This document shows positions 30,066 to 40,001 of a stretch of 64,000 nucleotides of DNA, in pieces (position 1 is the stretch's first letter; each line of letters opens with the position of its first letter). The DNA lies in NCBI RefSeq assembly GCF_937891065.1, contig NZ_CALAEQ010000268.1, forward strand, positions 19,730 to 83,729, read 5' to 3'. The notes under the pieces were generated by a model, which made no database searches, was not told the origin of the DNA, and was given only the letters and a program-made list of their open reading frames with translations. Source of the DNA: an uncultured Lutibacter sp. (GTDB lineage: Bacteria; Bacteroidota; Bacteroidia; Flavobacteriales; Flavobacteriaceae). A program made the position numbers and the translations under genes.

Positions 30066-31196
30066 ATGAAATTATTTGATGTTTATCCGCTATACAATGT
30101 AACTCCAGTGAAAGCTGAAGGTTGTTATGTTTGGGATGAGAATAACACTAAATATTTAGATTTATACGGTGGTCACGGAGTAATTTCTGTGGGACATACC
30201 CATCCAAAATATGTAGCTTCTTTAACTAATCAATTACATAAAATTGGATTTTATTCCAATTCAGTTCAAATGCCTTTACAGGTTGAATTGGCTCAAAAAT
30301 TAGGAAAGTTGTCAGGTTGTGAAAATTACAATTTGTTTTTATGTAATTCTGGAGCTGAAGCCAATGAAAATGCGCTGAAATTAGCGTCTTTTATCACTGG
30401 AAAAAGTAGAATTATTTCTTTTACAAATTCCTTTCATGGAAGAACATCTGCTGCTGTTGCGGTTACGGATAATAAAAGTATTAATGCACCAATCAATCTT
30501 CAACAAGAAGTTACGTTTTTACCGTTGAATGATATTGAATTAGTTATTCACGAAATTGGAAAAGGAGATGTTGCCGCAGTAATTATTGAAGGAATTCAGG
30601 GTGTTGGAGGTTTGGATGAGGGAACTACTGAATTTTTTCAGGAAGTTCAAAAAGTGTGCAATAGAAATTGCGTGTTGTTAATTTTAGATGAAATTCAATC
30701 TGGTTATGGAAGAAGTGGAAAATTCTTTGCATTTCAATACCATAATATTCAGCCAGACATAATAACAACAGCCAAAGGAATGGCAAATGGATTTCCAATG
30801 GGTGGTGTTTTAATTTTAGATGTTTTTAAAGCCAAATACGGTAGTTTAGGTACAACTTTTGGTGGAAATCATTTAGCGTGTACTGCTGCTATTGCTGTAT
30901 TAGATATTATTGAAAATGAAAATTTAATTGCCAATGTTAATGAAGTTTCAAATTATTTTATGGAAGAAATTAAACAGATTTCTGAAATAAAAAAAGTAAA
31001 AGGAAGAGGTTTAATGTTGGGTGTAGAATTTGATTTTGAAGTAGGAGATCTTCGAAAAAAATTAATTACCGATAAACATATTTTTACTGGAGGTTCTAAC
31101 AATAAAAATCTGTTAAGAATTTTACCTCCTTTAACAATTACCAAAGCTCAAATAAATGAATATATAAAAGCTTTAAAAGAAGTATTGGCATCATGA
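30066..31196 (+). CDS. argD: acetylornithine aminotransferase-type class III aminotransferase
   Basis: LFLCNSGAEANENALKLA; LLILDEIQSGYGRSGKFFAFQ; TTAKGMANGFPMG. Confidence 0.93.
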   Translation: MKLFDVYPLYNVTPVKAEGCYVWDENNTKYLDLYGGHGVISVGHTHPKYVASLTNQLHKIGFYSNSVQMPLQVELAQKLGKLSGCENYNLFLCNSGAEANENALKLASFITGKSRIISFTNSFHGRTSAAVAVTDNKSINAPINLQQEVTFLPLNDIELVIHEIGKGDVAAVIIEGIQGVGGLDEGTTEFFQEVQKVCNRNCVLLILDEIQSGYGRSGKFFAFQYHNIQPDIITTAKGMANGFPMGGVLILDVFKAKYGSLGTTFGGNHLACTAAIAVLDIIENENLIANVNEVSNYFMEEIKQISEIKKVKGRGLMLGVEFDFEVGDLRKKLITDKHIFTGGSNNKNLLRILPPLTITKAQINEYIKALKEVLAS

Positions 31197-32386
31197 AAGC
31201 ATTAACTTCAAATCAAAAAAACAGTGTTTTAGCATCTATGGCTCAATTAATAGATTCAGAAAGAACTGCTATTATAAATGCCAATAACATAGATGTTGAA
31301 AATTATTCTGGCGAAGATATTGCAATGTATGATCGACTTAAAGTTGATGATACGAAGATTGATGGAATGATTGTTTCATTACAACAATTAATTGCAGATA
31401 TTGATCCAGTAGGAAAAGAACTATATAATTTTACCCACGAAAACGGGTTGAAAATGACCAATAAAACGGCACCTTTCGGAACTGTTTTAATCATTTATGA
31501 ATCTAGACCAGATGTTACAGTTGAAGCTGGAGGAATTGCATTTAAATCTGGAAATAAAATCTTATTAAAGGGCGGAAAAGAGTCACTAAATTCTAATTTA
31601 ATAATTGTTGAATTGTGGCATAAAGCATTGGCTGAAAATAATATTTCAACAAATTGGGTGGAATATTTAAATTATAACAGAACTGAAACACTAGAGTTTT
31701 TAGAACATCCAACTCAAAAAGTAGATTTAATTGTACCGCGCGGTGGAGATAAATTAATTGCTTTTGTAAAACAACACGCAAAATGTCCCGTAATTGTAAG
31801 TGGTAGAGGAAATAATTTTGTGTATGTAGATACTGAAGCTGATTTAGATATGGCTTTATCAGTAATTATAAATGCGAAAGCTTCAAAAATATCAGCCTGT
31901 AATGCGTTGGATAAAGTATTGATAAATACAAATTTAATAAATAAAGAATCCTTTATTAAATCGTTGATTCATAAATTGGTAGAACATAAAGTTGAAATTT
32001 TAGGGGATGCTGAAATCTCTAAATTTGAAAATGTTTCAGCTTTTGACGATGAAGCCATTTGGTTTGAAGAATTTTTAGATTATAAAATAGTTTTAGGAGC
32101 GGTGAATTCTTTAGATGAAGCCATTTCAAAAATAAATACCTACGGAGGAGGACATTCGGCGGTCATAATTACAAACAATACAGAAACTGCTCAAAATTTT
32201 ATGGAATCTGTGGATTCAGCTGCTGTATACCAAAATGCATCAACTCGTTTTACAGATGGTGGTCAGTTTGGTTTGGGTGGTGAATTGGCAATAAGTACAG
32301 ATAAATTGCATCATAGAGGTCCAATGGGATTACAACATTTAGTTACTAACAAATGGTACGTGTACGGAAATGGACAAATTAGGTAA
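31193..32386 (+). CDS. proA: glutamate-5-semialdehyde dehydrogenase
   Basis: VLIIYESRPDVTVEAGGIAFKSGNKILLKGGKES; STRFTDGGQFGLGGELAIST. Confidence 0.95.
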   Translation: MKALTSNQKNSVLASMAQLIDSERTAIINANNIDVENYSGEDIAMYDRLKVDDTKIDGMIVSLQQLIADIDPVGKELYNFTHENGLKMTNKTAPFGTVLIIYESRPDVTVEAGGIAFKSGNKILLKGGKESLNSNLIIVELWHKALAENNISTNWVEYLNYNRTETLEFLEHPTQKVDLIVPRGGDKLIAFVKQHAKCPVIVSGRGNNFVYVDTEADLDMALSVIINAKASKISACNALDKVLINTNLINKESFIKSLIHKLVEHKVEILGDAEISKFENVSAFDDEAIWFEEFLDYKIVLGAVNSLDEAISKINTYGGGHSAVIITNNTETAQNFMESVDSAAVYQNASTRFTDGGQFGLGGELAISTDKLHHRGPMGLQHLVTNKWYVYGNGQIR

Positions 32387-33146
32387 AAAAAGAATTTTAT
32401 TAAAAATTGGTTCCAATGTGTTAACAAAGGAAACCAATCATATTTCTCGTGGAAAAATCGAAGATATTGCTTGCCAAATTGCAGATTTAAGAGACGAATA
32501 TGAGTTTGTAATTGTAACTTCAGGCGCTATTGCAGTGGCAAAACAATTTGTACAGTTAGAGAGTAATGGAAAGGAAATTAACGTAAAACAAGCGTTAGCT
32601 TCCATTGGTCAACCACATTTAATGCGTATTTATCAGGAAAGTTTTAGAGAACTTGGTTTGCTAACTTCGCAGTGTTTATTGTCGTATTCCGATTTCAAAA
32701 AAGTAGAATCAAGAACCAATATTAAAAACACCATAAATGTGTTGGTTGAAAATAGTTACATTCCAATTATTAATGAAAATGATACCGTAGCAACAGATGA
32801 AATTAAGTTTGGTGACAACGATAAATTATCAGCATTAGCAGCAGAGCTTTTAAATGTTGATTTGTTAATTATTGCAACCAATACTAATGGAATTTATATG
32901 AAAGAATCTATTAATTCAGAAAAAGTAAAAACCATTAGAGAAACTTCTGATATTCAATTGTTAAGAGATCAAATTCAAACATCGGTTTCGTTGCACGGAA
33001 CAGGTGGAATGTCAGCAAAAATTGAAGCTTCAGAAATTGCACAAAATGCAACTATTGAAACGTGGATAGTAAATGGATTAAAAGATAATTTTGTTGTGAA
33101 TGCAATGAAAAATAAAAGTGAGTTCACAAAAATAACAGTTAAATAA
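32370..33146 (+). CDS. proB: glutamate 5-kinase
   Basis: KRILLKIGSNVLT; VTSGAIAVA; INENDTVATDEIKFGDNDKLSALAA. Confidence 0.95.
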   Translation: MDKLGKKRILLKIGSNVLTKETNHISRGKIEDIACQIADLRDEYEFVIVTSGAIAVAKQFVQLESNGKEINVKQALASIGQPHLMRIYQESFRELGLLTSQCLLSYSDFKKVESRTNIKNTINVLVENSYIPIINENDTVATDEIKFGDNDKLSALAAELLNVDLLIIATNTNGIYMKESINSEKVKTIRETSDIQLLRDQIQTSVSLHGTGGMSAKIEASEIAQNATIETWIVNGLKDNFVVNAMKNKSEFTKITVK

Positions 33147-33147
33147 A

Positions 33148-34095
33148 ATGCAACATTATACCAATATAAACGAGTTAGATAGCTTACAAAATACAGTGAA
33201 AGAAGCTATTAGTTTGAAGAAAAATGAATTAAAATTTAAATTTCTTGGTGAAGGAAAAACCATTTGCTTATTATTTTTCAATAATAGTTTGCGTACGCGT
33301 TTAAGCACACAAAAAGCTGCTCAAAATTTAGGGATGAATACTGTTGTTATGAATTTTGGAAGTGAAGGTTGGCAGCTAGAGTTTGAGGATGGTGTAGTAA
33401 TGGATGAAGATAAATCTGAACACGTTATTGAAGCTGCGCAGGTAGTCGCGCAATATTGTGATATTGTTGCTATTAGAGCATTTGCTTCTTTAACAGATAA
33501 AGAAAAAGACAGAGCAGAAATTGTGATTGAAAGCTTTAAAAAATATGCTGGAATTCCAGTGGTAAATATGGAAAGCGCTACTGGGCATCCGTTACAAGCT
33601 TTGGCAGATGCAATTACAATGGAAGAGTTTAAAGTTTTGCATAAACCAAAAGTGGTGTTGTCTTGGGCGCCACATCCAAAAGCGTTGCCGCATGCAGTTG
33701 CCAATTCTTTTGTTGAAATGATGCAATTACAAGATGCAGATTTTGTAATTACGCATCCTGAAGGGTATGAATTAGATCCTGAAATAACAAAGAATTCAAA
33801 AATTGAATACAATCAGAATAAAGCTTTTGAAAATGCAGATTTTGTGTATGTTAAAAACTGGAGTTCTTTTAAAGACTACGGAAAAGTAGTAAATAAAGAT
33901 GCCAATTGGATGGTGACAGCTGAGAAAATGAAATTAACTAATAATGGTAAATTTATGCATTGTTTACCTGTTAGAAGAAACGTAATTGTTGCCGATGAAG
34001 TAATTGATTCTGAAAATTCAATTGTAATTCAACAAGCAAATAATAGAACCTATTCAGCACAAATTGTGTTAAAAAAAATATTAGAAAACCTATAG
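33148..34095 (+). CDS. acetyl-/succinylornithine carbamoyltransferase
   Basis: NNSLRTRLSTQKAAQNLGM; MHCLPVRRNVIVADEVID; divergent Bacteroidota-type transcarbamylase. Confidence 0.9.
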   Translation: MQHYTNINELDSLQNTVKEAISLKKNELKFKFLGEGKTICLLFFNNSLRTRLSTQKAAQNLGMNTVVMNFGSEGWQLEFEDGVVMDEDKSEHVIEAAQVVAQYCDIVAIRAFASLTDKEKDRAEIVIESFKKYAGIPVVNMESATGHPLQALADAITMEEFKVLHKPKVVLSWAPHPKALPHAVANSFVEMMQLQDADFVITHPEGYELDPEITKNSKIEYNQNKAFENADFVYVKNWSSFKDYGKVVNKDANWMVTAEKMKLTNNGKFMHCLPVRRNVIVADEVIDSENSIVIQQANNRTYSAQIVLKKILENL

Positions 34096-34110
34096 TATTC
34101 AATATTGTCA

Positions 34111-34130
34111 CACTAAGCCTGTCGAAGTAT
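34111..34130 (+). repeat. single copy of dispersed intergenic repeat (CACTAAGCCTGTCGAAGTAT)
   Basis: Matches the TGARCYTGTCGAA-type core seen at 11112-11125 and 37308-37365. Confidence 0.6.
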
Positions 34131-34151
34131 TCTCACAAATAGTAAAAAACA

Positions 34152-34937
34152 ATGAAAAAACAACTTTTAAAAATAGTAAAAATTGGCGGAAATGTAATTA
34201 ATGATGAAATTGCATTGAGTTTATTTTTAAAAGATTTTGCCACTATTGAAGGACCAAAAATATTGGTGCACGGAGGCGGAAGGAGAGCGACTGAAATTGC
34301 TTCAGAAATGGGTTTAAAGCCAAAAATGATAAACGGTAGAAGAGTAACTGATGAAGCTAATTTAGAAGTTGTAACAATGGTTTATGCTGGTTTGTTGAAT
34401 AAAAAAATAGTAGCTCAATTGCAACAATTTAGTTGCAACGCCTTAGGATTATCTGGTGCTGATGCCAATTGTATTTTAGCGCATAAACGAATAGTAAAAG
34501 ATATTGATTATGGTTTTGCAGGTGATGTTGATGCTGTAAATTCTGAGATTATTGATATACTTCTTCAAAATAATGTAACACCTGTTTTTTGTGCGATAAC
34601 TCATGATAAAAATGGACAATTGTTAAATACAAATGCAGATACCATTGCTTCTGAGGTTGCAATTGCATTGAGTGATTTGTATGAAACGGAATTAAATTTT
34701 GTGTTTGAATTGAAAGGAGTTTTACAAAGTATTGACGATAAAAATTCTGTAATTACACAAATTAATTTGAATAAATACGAGCAATTAGTTGAACAAGGTG
34801 TTATTTCAGAAGGTATGATTCCAAAACTTTATAATTGTTTTAATGCATTAGAGAAAGGTGTTGGAATAGTGAAAATTGGAGACGCTACTTTAGTGCAAAA
34901 TGAGACTAAATTTTATACAACATTAAGTTTAAAATAA
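34152..34937 (+). CDS. argB: acetylglutamate kinase
   Basis: KIVKIGGNVI; ILVHGGGRRATEIASEMG; LNTNADTIASEVAIAL. Confidence 0.95.
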   Translation: MKKQLLKIVKIGGNVINDEIALSLFLKDFATIEGPKILVHGGGRRATEIASEMGLKPKMINGRRVTDEANLEVVTMVYAGLLNKKIVAQLQQFSCNALGLSGADANCILAHKRIVKDIDYGFAGDVDAVNSEIIDILLQNNVTPVFCAITHDKNGQLLNTNADTIASEVAIALSDLYETELNFVFELKGVLQSIDDKNSVITQINLNKYEQLVEQGVISEGMIPKLYNCFNALEKGVGIVKIGDATLVQNETKFYTTLSLK

Positions 34938-35995
34938 TGAAAAATAAATTAACGATAGAAGCCATAGAGTTGCTTAAAAATTTAATTTCAAAGCAATCAT
35001 TCTCAGGTGAAGAAAACGAAACAGCATTGTTAATAATGCAATGGTTTTCTAGTCACGATATCAAATTTGAAAGTGATAAACACAATGTTTGGGCAAAAAA
35101 CAAGCATTTTGATGCTTCCAAAAAAACAATACTTTTAAACTCTCATCATGATACCGTAAAACCTAATAAAGGATATACTCGAAATCCGTTAAGTGCAGAT
35201 GTTGAAGATGGAAAATTATTTGGTTTAGGAAGTAACGATGCTGGTGGTTGTTTAGTCTCTTTATTGGCAACTTTTACATACTTCTATACTAGAGAAGATT
35301 TAAAATACAATTTTGTAATTGTAGCTTCTGCCGAAGAAGAAAATTCAGGTCCAAATGGATTAAATTCTATGTTGAAAATTATTCCTGAAATAGATTTTGC
35401 AATTGTAGGTGAGCCAACCTTAATGCAATTAGCTATTGCTGAAAAAGGGTTGATGGTAATGAACTGTGAGGCAAAAGGAACTTCTGGTCATGCAGCACAT
35501 GGAATTGCAGATAATGCCATTTATAATGCTATTGAAGATATTCATTGGTTTCAAACTTTTGAGTTTCCGGAAGTTTCTGAAACTCTTGGAAAAGTTAAAA
35601 TGACAGTTACACAAATTGAAGCAGGTTCTCAACATAACGTAATTCCTGCAAGTTGCAAATATGTTGTAGATGTGAGAGTTACAGATGCTTATAGCAATCA
35701 AGAGGTTTTTGATATTATAAATTCAAATGTAAAATCTGATGTGAGCCCAAGATCACTTCGTTTAAATTCATCTTCAATTCCGAAAGAACATGCAATTGTG
35801 CAAGCAGGAATTAAATTAGGGAGAGAAACATATGGTTCACCAACATTATCGGATCAAGCAGTGTTAAGTTGTCCTTCTTTAAAGTTAGGACCAGGACAAA
35901 GTTTGCGCTCCCATACTGCCGATGAATTTATTTATGTAAATGAAATTGAAGAAGGGATTGATTTGTATATTAAAATTTTAAATGAAATAATATAA
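34937..35995 (+). CDS. M20 family acetylornithine deacetylase-type peptidase
   Basis: LLNSHHDTVKPNKGYTRNP; GLGSNDAGGCLVSLLA; SAEEENSGPNG. Confidence 0.92.
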   Translation: MKNKLTIEAIELLKNLISKQSFSGEENETALLIMQWFSSHDIKFESDKHNVWAKNKHFDASKKTILLNSHHDTVKPNKGYTRNPLSADVEDGKLFGLGSNDAGGCLVSLLATFTYFYTREDLKYNFVIVASAEEENSGPNGLNSMLKIIPEIDFAIVGEPTLMQLAIAEKGLMVMNCEAKGTSGHAAHGIADNAIYNAIEDIHWFQTFEFPEVSETLGKVKMTVTQIEAGSQHNVIPASCKYVVDVRVTDAYSNQEVFDIINSNVKSDVSPRSLRLNSSSIPKEHAIVQAGIKLGRETYGSPTLSDQAVLSCPSLKLGPGQSLRSHTADEFIYVNEIEEGIDLYIKILNEII

Positions 35996-36007
35996 AACCA
36001 CACCAAT

Positions 36008-37288
36008 ATGAAACTTTGGGATAAAGGATTTTCAACCGATAAAAAAATAGATTTATTTACGGTTGGTAACGACAGAGAGTTAGATTTAATTTTAGCAAAA
36101 TACGATGTAATAGGAAATATTGCACACGCAAAAATGTTGCATAGCATAGGCCTGCTAACTGCTGAAGAATTAAATTTATTAGAAGTAGAACTAGGAGCCA
36201 TTTTAGCAGAGATAGAAAATGGAAATTTTATTATTGAAGATTCATTTGAAGATGTTCATTCTAAAATCGAGTTTTTATTGACTGAAGAGTTAGGTGATAC
36301 GGGAAAAAAAATTCATACTGCAAGATCAAGAAATGATCAAGTTTTAGTGGATGTGCATTTGTATATAAAAGACGCATTAAATGATATTAATGAAGAAGTT
36401 GACGATCTTTTTGATTTGCTTATAAAACTAGCTGAACAATATAAAGATGTTCTATTACCAGGGTATACGCATTTACAAGTTGCAATGCCATCTTCTTTCG
36501 GTTTATGGTTTTCAGCATATGCAGAAACCTTAATTGATGATATTTATTTTTTAAAAGCTGCATATAAGGTTGCTGATCAAAACCCATTAGGTTCAGCTGC
36601 GGGTTATGGAAGTTCATTTCCTATTGATAGAGATTTTACGACTAAAGAATTAAAATTTGAAACCTTAAAATTTAATTCTGTTGCTGCTCAAATGGGTAGA
36701 GGGAAATTAGAAAAATCGGTCGCATTTGCAATCAGTTCAGTGGCAAGTACATTGTCTAAAATGAGTATGGATATTTGCTTGTATATGAGTCAGAATTTTA
36801 GTTTTATTTCATTTCCAGATGAATTAACAACAGGTTCAAGTATTATGCCTCATAAAAAAAACCCAGATGTTTTTGAATTAATTAGAGGAAAATGTAATAA
36901 ATTACAAGCACTTCCTTATGAGTTTACCTTAATTACAAATAATCTTCCAAGCGGTTATCACAGAGATTTACAGTTGTTAAAAGAAGGATTAATTCCATCT
37001 TTTTCAACGTTAAAATCTTGTTTAGAAATGTTGACATATTCATTAAAAAATATTCAAGTAAAAAAGAATATTGTTGAAGATGAAAAGTATTTCTATTTAT
37101 TTAGTGTTGAAGAAGTTAATAAGCTAGTTCAAAATGGAACTCCCTTTAGAGATGCATATAAAATTGTTGGTAAAAACATAAATGAAGGGAATTTTAACCC
37201 AGATAAAACAGTAAATCACACTCACAAAGGAAGTTTAGGGAACTTATGTTTAGATGAAATTGTAGCGAAGAAAAATAGGATTAACTAA
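36008..37288 (+). CDS. argH: argininosuccinate lyase
   Basis: TARSRNDQVLVDVHLY; GSSIMPHKKNPDVFELIRGK. Confidence 0.96.
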   Translation: MKLWDKGFSTDKKIDLFTVGNDRELDLILAKYDVIGNIAHAKMLHSIGLLTAEELNLLEVELGAILAEIENGNFIIEDSFEDVHSKIEFLLTEELGDTGKKIHTARSRNDQVLVDVHLYIKDALNDINEEVDDLFDLLIKLAEQYKDVLLPGYTHLQVAMPSSFGLWFSAYAETLIDDIYFLKAAYKVADQNPLGSAAGYGSSFPIDRDFTTKELKFETLKFNSVAAQMGRGKLEKSVAFAISSVASTLSKMSMDICLYMSQNFSFISFPDELTTGSSIMPHKKNPDVFELIRGKCNKLQALPYEFTLITNNLPSGYHRDLQLLKEGLIPSFSTLKSCLEMLTYSLKNIQVKKNIVEDEKYFYLFSVEEVNKLVQNGTPFRDAYKIVGKNINEGNFNPDKTVNHTHKGSLGNLCLDEIVAKKNRIN

Positions 37289-37307
37289 AAGAACAAACTA
37301 ATGTTAT

Positions 37308-37365
37308 ACTGAACTTGTCGAAATATATGAACGAAATATTCAATTTAAACTTCGACAAGTTCAGT
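37308..37365. repeat. inverted pair of dispersed repeat / bidirectional terminator
   Basis: ACTGAACTTGTCGAA (37308-37322)/TTCGACAAGTTCAGT (37351-37365), perfect 15-bp arms. Confidence 0.85.
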
Positions 37366-37379
37366 TTGACAATGTTACC

Positions 37380-38798
37380 TTAATCCATTACAAATTTAAA
37401 TCCAGCAGAAATTATTCCTGAAGTTAAACCTGTATTTCTTTTATAATTGCTGTATTTTAAATCCACACTTTTTAAACCTAGTTTCCAAATTCTACGTTTA
37501 GTAAAAATATCAGTATAAGAAACTCCAAATCCAAATTGATTTGAATTAAATTCTGATAAATCATTATCTGAAGTGTAAAATTCATCAGTAGAAACTAATT
37601 GTTCATAAGGAGCAAAATAATCTGCTGCTGTCTGATTGTAATATCTATAAGAAGGATATAACGTAAATTTATCACTAATTTTTATGGGTAATTCAATATC
37701 TGCTGTATGCGAAGTAACTCCCCAATCGTCATAATAATAACGGTAATAAGTTCTTAGAGAAACTACTTCATTTATATAATAATTTAAACGAGCACCAATA
37801 GGAATTTTAAACCTAGTATTTGGTAAACGTTCAATATCATCAGCTAGTTGAAAAACATCTATGTTTGTTGGTGAAGTATAATTAGAAATGCTTGAAGAAT
37901 TTCCAATATAATAATTATCTCTATCGGCAAAATAAACACGTTGCATAGGATTTGCTAACCAACCTTTTTGCTGAACGATATCTGCAAAAATTGAGAATTG
38001 AGCTTTTTTACTTATAATTTGAGAAAAACTTATAGAAAGTGAATAGGTATTTCTTGATTCATCTTCAATTAATGTTGTGTTTAAAGGACTCCAAGTAGTT
38101 GAGCCGTTTTTATCAATTATATTTCCGCTTTGGTCAAGTATGTCAATATTGTTAAAAAAGCCATTATTCAAATTTTGATTGGCGTCTAAATATGCATCTA
38201 TTTCTTTAGGGAAAAGAGGTTGCCAAGTGTCAAAGTAAGCATTGGCTTTAATGCCTATTTCAGTATTTTTTTCATTAAACAATTTGGTGAAATTTCCTCC
38301 AATTCCAATTGAAGTATAATCATATTCTTTAGAAAAACTTGCGTTAGCTCCCATAATAGTATTTCTATCGTCAGAAGAATGATCATAACTAAAATTTAAA
38401 CTTGTCCAGGCATCAGATTTTGAAGCACCACTAGATTCTATCCAAGGGCTTCCTGCCGTTATATTGTTGTCCTCATTGTCATCAAAATCGAAAGGATTTA
38501 AATTACTTGATGAAGCAGAACTATATGCAGAAATTGTTGCATCAATAGTTAAAATATCATCGTCATTTAATGGGATTGAAATCGTTAAACTACTTGCTAT
38601 ATCTGTAAGTTCTTCTGTACCAATACCACCCGTAACAGCTGCATTATCACCATCTTGCGAATAATAACTTGAGATAAAGTCAACCTCGGTATTTTCTAAA
38701 ACTCTTTTTTTATAAGTTTTAGTAGCTTCTGGATCAGTTGTTTGTGCATTTCCTAAAAAGGAGCAAAAAACAACTAAAATTATCAATATTTTTTTCAT
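37380..38798 (-). CDS. DUF3570 domain-containing beta-barrel-like protein
   Basis: Signal peptide MKKILIILVVFCSFLGNAQ; EVDFISSYYSQDGDNAAVTGGIGTEELTDIASSLTISIPLNDDDILTIDATISAYSSASSSNL; start reset to 38798. Confidence 0.85.
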   Translation of the reverse strand: MKKILIILVVFCSFLGNAQTTDPEATKTYKKRVLENTEVDFISSYYSQDGDNAAVTGGIGTEELTDIASSLTISIPLNDDDILTIDATISAYSSASSSNLNPFDFDDNEDNNITAGSPWIESSGASKSDAWTSLNFSYDHSSDDRNTIMGANASFSKEYDYTSIGIGGNFTKLFNEKNTEIGIKANAYFDTWQPLFPKEIDAYLDANQNLNNGFFNNIDILDQSGNIIDKNGSTTWSPLNTTLIEDESRNTYSLSISFSQIISKKAQFSIFADIVQQKGWLANPMQRVYFADRDNYYIGNSSSISNYTSPTNIDVFQLADDIERLPNTRFKIPIGARLNYYINEVVSLRTYYRYYYDDWGVTSHTADIELPIKISDKFTLYPSYRYYNQTAADYFAPYEQLVSTDEFYTSDNDLSEFNSNQFGFGVSYTDIFTKRRIWKLGLKSVDLKYSNYKRNTGLTSGIISAGFKFVMD

Positions 38799-38808
38799 AT
38801 TTATTTTA

Positions 38809-39021
38809 TTAATTACAACCACAACCACCACCTGATTTTCCTCCATTAGCACCTGAAGCAGCTTCTCGATATACTTGTGCACTAGTTTCAAATTTTCTAA
38901 TTTTTTTAGAAGCTAATAGCATATCGGGATCATTAATATATACTTTTTCATATTCTTTAACTGCTACACAAGAAGTTAAAGAGCTTATTGCTAGTAACAG
39001 CAAACACAGTTTCTTTATCAT
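38809..39021 (-). CDS. DUF4266 domain-containing small lipoprotein
   Basis: Lipobox LTSC; KEYEKVYINDPDMLLASKK; C-terminal GKSGGGCGCN. Confidence 0.85.
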   Translation of the reverse strand: MIKKLCLLLLAISSLTSCVAVKEYEKVYINDPDMLLASKKIRKFETSAQVYREAASGANGGKSGGGCGCN

Positions 39022-40001
39022 AATTTATTTATATTAATTTGTTCTGATGTGTGAATTTTACCTTGGTCATCAATTATTATACATTCTATATTTTTTAGTT
39101 GATTTATTCTGTTTAAACCAACTTCAGTTCCCATTACAAAAACCGATGTTGCTAAAGCGTCTGCCAACTCTGCTTTTGGAGCAAAAACAGTAACACTTAT
39201 AATACCGGATGTTGGATACCCAGTTCTTGGGTCTATTATATGTGAATATCTGATGGAATTAAAAGTTACATATTTTTCATAATTTCCAGAAGTTACCACT
39301 GCACCATTTGATATTGGTAAAAGTGCAAAAGCTTTATTTTTATTCATAGGATTTGTAATTGCAACTTTCCAATCTTCTCCATTTGGTTGTTTCCCCCATG
39401 TATTCATATCGCCAGAAGCATTAATAATTCCAGCAGTTACACCTTTTGAAATTAATAATTTTTTCGCTTCATCAGCTGCGTAACCTTTGCCAATGGCTCC
39501 AAACCCAATTTTCATTCCTTTTAGTTTCAAAAAAACAGTTTTATATTCTTCATTAAGAATGATATTTTGATAACCAACTTTTGAAACAGAGTTGTTAATT
39601 TCTTCTTCAGAAGGCATTATTTTCATACTTCCGTCAAATTTCCAAATTTTATCCATTGAAGCATAACTTATATCGAAAGCTCCATCAGTTAGTTTTGAAA
39701 TTACCAACGAACGTTGAATTAGATTAAACAACTCAGTTGAAACTTTTATAGGTTTAATGCCTGCATTTCTATTTATTTCTGAAGTTTGAGAATTAGGATC
39801 CCACGATGATATTAATTTTTCAATTCTTGAAATTTCACCAATTGCAAGATTAATATAGTTAATAGCTTCAATAGAATCATTGGCAACAACTGAAATATCA
39901 AATCTGCTACCCATTAACTTTAAAGTTTTTCTATGAAGTTGTTGAGCGCTTGTAATAGATGACACAAATAAAATAGAAACTAAAAAGAAATATTTATTCA
40001 T
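39018..40001 (-). CDS. apbE: FAD:protein FMN transferase
   Basis: MGSRFDISVVANDS, DGAFDISYASMDKIW, GFGAIGKGYAADEAKKLL, SHIIDPRTGYP. Confidence 0.93.
   Translation of the reverse strand: MNKYFFLVSILFVSSITSAQQLHRKTLKLMGSRFDISVVANDSIEAINYINLAIGEISRIEKLISSWDPNSQTSEINRNAGIKPIKVSTELFNLIQRSLVISKLTDGAFDISYASMDKIWKFDGSMKIMPSEEEINNSVSKVGYQNIILNEEYKTVFLKLKGMKIGFGAIGKGYAADEAKKLLISKGVTAGIINASGDMNTWGKQPNGEDWKVAITNPMNKNKAFALLPISNGAVVTSGNYEKYVTFNSIRYSHIIDPRTGYPTSGIISVTVFAPKAELADALATSVFVMGTEVGLNRINQLKNIECIIIDDQGKIHTSEQININKL

Noticed and set aside
33321-33812. Minus-strand 163-aa ORF
   Set aside because: Shadow ORF antisense to the carbamoyltransferase gene.
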